Of a stretch of DNA of 16,209 nucleotides, positions 13,580-16,209 are shown in pieces. Below the pieces are notes generated by a model that made no database searches, was not told the DNA's origin, and saw only the letters and a program-made list of their open reading frames with translations. The DNA lies in contig JBDTOI010000089.1 in the NCBI GenBank assembly GCA_039933315.1, positions 1 to 16,209 of the forward strand, given 5' to 3'. Within the stretch, counting starts at the first letter, position 1, and each line of letters opens with the position of its first letter. Source of the stretch: DASXRU01 sp039933315 (GTDB lineage: Bacteria > Acidobacteriota > Blastocatellia > Pyrinomonadales > Pyrinomonadaceae). Both the position numbers and the translations under genes were made by a program.

Positions 13580-16209
13580 ATGACCCTTTCCCCCGGTACA
13601 AAACTCGGTCGCTACGAAATCCGCTCCAAGATTGGGGAAGGCGGGATGGGGGTGGTCTATCGGGCCCGCGACGAGAGACTTAATCGCGACGTCGCGATCA
13701 AAGTCCTGCCGGCGGCCTTCTCCGCTGACAATGACCGGCTGGCTCGTTTCGAACAGGAAGCGCAGGCCGCAGGCTCGCTGAATCATCCCAACATTCTTTC
13801 CGTGTACGACGTGGCCATGCACGATGGCGCGCCCTACGTGGTTTCAGAATTGCTCGAAGGGGAATCTCTGCGCCACCGCCTGGAAAGCGCGCCAGTGGCG
13901 CAACGCAAAGCCATTGACTACGCCATCCAGATCGCTCATGGCCTGACCGCGGCGCACGAAAAAGGAATCGTCCACCGCGATCTGAAACCCGACAATCTAT
14001 TCATCACTAAAGACGACCGGGTGAAGATTCTGGACTTCGGCCTGGCGAAACTCATCGATCCCGTAGGGAGCATCGGGCAATCCGATGTGCCGACGCGAAG
14101 GGTCCATACCGGTTCCGGCACCGTGATGGGGACCGTGGGCTATATGTCGCCGGAGCAAGTGCGGGGCAGCGCAGTGGACCATCGCTCCGACATCTTTTCC
14201 TTCGGCACGGTGCTCTATGAAGTGCTCTCCGGCCGGCGGGCGTTTCATGGTGACTCCGCTGTCGAGACGCTCAACGCAATTTTGAAAGAGGAGCCGCCGG
14301 ACCTCTCAGCAAGCAATCGTAACCTGGCGCCGGCGCTCGAGCGAGTCGTCTGGCATTGTCTCGAGAAAAGTCCCGAACGTCGTTTTCAATCGGCGAACGA
14401 CATTGCTTTCGCGCTCGAATCTCTATCCGGCTACTCGAGTTCGGGCTCGACCGCTACCACCGTTGTTACAGCGCCACTACGACCGAAGAATAGAGAGCGC
14501 TTCATTTGGATTATTCTCACTGCCCTTCTTTCTCTGGCGGCGTTGAGCCTGGCGATGCTCTATCTTCGCGGTAGCGCGACGGACCTGCGCGTGCACCGGC
14601 TCTCCATCCTTCCCCCGGACAAGACATTCCTGATGGCCGGGCAAGCGCCGCTCATTTCTCCTGACGGCAAAATTCTGGCCTTCGTGGCCATGGATCCTTC
14701 GGGGAAGAGTCTGCTGTATGTGCGCCCGCTTGATTCCCTCGACCCTCAGGCGCTTGCCGGAACCGACGGAGCCGTTTTGCCTTTCTGGTCGCCTGACAGC
14801 CGCTCACTCGGATTCTTCGCTGGGGGCAAGCTCAAGAAGATCGAAATTTCCGGCGGTCAGCCGACCACGCTTGCTAACGCGCCCAATGCTCGAGGCGGCG
14901 CCTGGAACCGAGAAGGCGTGATCATTTTTTGTCCCACTCCTCCGGCTCCGCTTTTTAGGATTCCAGCATCAGGCGGAGCTGCCACCCCGCTAAACACGGT
15001 CGAAATGAAGCAAGGATCTTTCGGTCCTCGCTGGCTTCCTAACTTCCTACCCGACGGTCGCCACTACTTGTATATATCCTCTTTCCGCACTACGCAGCGT
15101 GAGCTTCGCGTCGGCTCGCTTGACTCCAATGATTCAAAGCTTCTGCTTTCCGTTTACTCAAATGCTGTGTATGCGTCTCCAGGTTATCTGATCTTCCGGC
15201 GTGAGGCGACACTGATGGCCCAGCGCTTCGACGCTGATAAGCTCGCAGTGACAGGGGATCCGTTTCCCATTGCCGAAGATGTGGGGTTTGACGCCACCTC
15301 TTACCAGGGATTCTTCTCTGTCTCCGACAATGGTGTCCTTGTTTACCACAGCGGCGCCGCCGGGAAGACCCAATTCACCTGGATTGATCGCACTGGCAAG
15401 GAGTTCGGCAAAGTCGGTGAGTCCGCTGATCAAGGCGACCTTCAGCTCTCTCCCGACGGTACCCGCCTTGCTTTCCGCCAGGTTGAATTTCGGACAGGAG
15501 CAATCAACATCTGGCTCATGGATCTCGCCCGCGGCACGCCCTCACGATTCACCTTCGAGCAAACGATTGACTTCGCTCCGATCTGGTCTCCAGACGGAAA
15601 TCGCATCGTCTTCGCTTCACTACGCGATGGACCGCCAAATCTCCTTCAGAAGGTATCGAACAGTGCAGGCAACGAGGAGATACTGCTTAAGAGTTTTATT
15701 CCCAAGCTGCCTTTCGACTGGTCGCATGATGGGCGCTTCATCATCTATGGAGTGATTGACCCCAGGACCAGTTGGGACCTGTGGGTCTTGCCGCTGGCGG
15801 GTGATCGAACACCCATTCCCTTCCTGCAAACAGATTCCGATGAGCGCCAGGCCCAGTTTTCTCCCAACGGAAAATGGGTAGCTTATACGTCGATTGAATC
15901 GGGAAGAGTTGAAGTGTACGTCCGGCCATTCCCTGCTGCGGCGGGCAAATGGCAGGTCTCGATCGACGGTGGCGAACAACCACGCTGGAGAGGCGACGGG
16001 AAAGAATTGTTCTATTTGTCCGCCGATCACAAGCTCATGGCTCTCGAGGTTAATACCGAAGGCCTTACTTTCGAGCACCACGCACCCAACGCACTGTTCG
16101 TAACACGCGTAGGTGGGATAGACACCCCGGGAGACTATTACGCCGTGACTGCCGACGGTCAGCGTTTTCTGATGAACAATCTGGTTGAGGCGGCGGCCCA
16201 CACACCTAT
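13580..16209 (+). CDS. Ser/Thr protein kinase with TolB/WD40-like propeller (3' partial)
   Basis: A transmembrane Hanks-type kinase open to the end of the window (876 codons seen). The kinase domain, about 12-285, has the glycine loop GEGGMGVVY, catalytic K41, alpha-C E60, HRDLKPDN (D134, N139), DFG (D152) and a YMSPEQ in place of APE. A single membrane span lies at about 308-330 (FIWIILTALLSLAALSLAML). The outer part is a chain of TolB/WD40-like blades with repeated LISPDGK, SPDSR, LSPDGT and SPDGN words, forming a beta-propeller that probably senses an extracellular ligand or partner. The end, AVTADGQRFLMNN, is close to the normal terminus of such proteins, so perhaps 15-25 residues are missing. 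Start ATG 13580 fits the family pattern (MTLSPGTKLG); a ribosome site is not clear. Its start resembles the truncated kinase at 7647. Confidence 0.93.
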   Translation, partial: MTLSPGTKLGRYEIRSKIGEGGMGVVYRARDERLNRDVAIKVLPAAFSADNDRLARFEQEAQAAGSLNHPNILSVYDVAMHDGAPYVVSELLEGESLRHRLESAPVAQRKAIDYAIQIAHGLTAAHEKGIVHRDLKPDNLFITKDDRVKILDFGLAKLIDPVGSIGQSDVPTRRVHTGSGTVMGTVGYMSPEQVRGSAVDHRSDIFSFGTVLYEVLSGRRAFHGDSAVETLNAILKEEPPDLSASNRNLAPALERVVWHCLEKSPERRFQSANDIAFALESLSGYSSSGSTATTVVTAPLRPKNRERFIWIILTALLSLAALSLAMLYLRGSATDLRVHRLSILPPDKTFLMAGQAPLISPDGKILAFVAMDPSGKSLLYVRPLDSLDPQALAGTDGAVLPFWSPDSRSLGFFAGGKLKKIEISGGQPTTLANAPNARGGAWNREGVIIFCPTPPAPLFRIPASGGAATPLNTVEMKQGSFGPRWLPNFLPDGRHYLYISSFRTTQRELRVGSLDSNDSKLLLSVYSNAVYASPGYLIFRREATLMAQRFDADKLAVTGDPFPIAEDVGFDATSYQGFFSVSDNGVLVYHSGAAGKTQFTWIDRTGKEFGKVGESADQGDLQLSPDGTRLAFRQVEFRTGAINIWLMDLARGTPSRFTFEQTIDFAPIWSPDGNRIVFASLRDGPPNLLQKVSNSAGNEEILLKSFIPKLPFDWSHDGRFIIYGVIDPRTSWDLWVLPLAGDRTPIPFLQTDSDERQAQFSPNGKWVAYTSIESGRVEVYVRPFPAAAGKWQVSIDGGEQPRWRGDGKELFYLSADHKLMALEVNTEGLTFEHHAPNALFVTRVGGIDTPGDYYAVTADGQRFLMNNLVEAAAHTP

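Overview
The window looks like chromosomal DNA of an Acidobacteriota-type bacterium, most plausibly the Blastocatellia/Pyrinomonas side. This is inferred from family content: a long Ser/Thr kinase fused to a TolB/WD40-like propeller with the typical MTLSPGTKLGRYEI start, a serine hydrolase with a DUF3471-like tail, a PAS protein with a terminal CxxC...CxxC module, and GC-rich coding DNA. No rRNA, tRNA, CRISPR array, phage gene or transposase is visible.

Layout. 1-2628: a Ski2/Mtr4-like DExH helicase cut in two, in the same frame, by a palindromic element of about 240 bp. 2721-4247: a likely two-gene operon of a very short beta-carbonic-anhydrase-like protein and a double-PAS protein ending in a four-cysteine module. 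4310-5966: a TPR-thioredoxin protein (minus strand) bracketed by two inverted copies of one MITE-like element. 5977-7518: a secreted hypothetical protein (minus) and a divergent SGNH-hydrolase lipoprotein (plus). 7647-8250: the stump of a Ser/Thr kinase gene and an NTF2/SnoaL-like protein. 8576-11119: a secreted class-C-beta-lactamase-fold hydrolase and a conserved hypothetical protein with an internal duplication. 11216-12303: three 55-bp tandem repeats running into the 3' end of an Fpg/Nei-family glycosylase (minus). 12659-13270: a DUF4126 membrane protein (minus). 13580-end: the Ser/Thr kinase, open to the window edge.

The genes do not form one pathway. Most are single transcription units; the carbonic-anhydrase-like/PAS pair is the only convincing operon. 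What unites the window is repeat DNA: at least seven unrelated palindromic or tandem families fill most gene-to-gene gaps, and in three places they have altered a gene (helicase split, SGNH hydrolase tail, glycosylase tail). I see no clear defence island, biosynthetic cluster or novel multi-gene machine. The strongest leads are the repeat elements and the compact carbonic-anhydrase-like gene.
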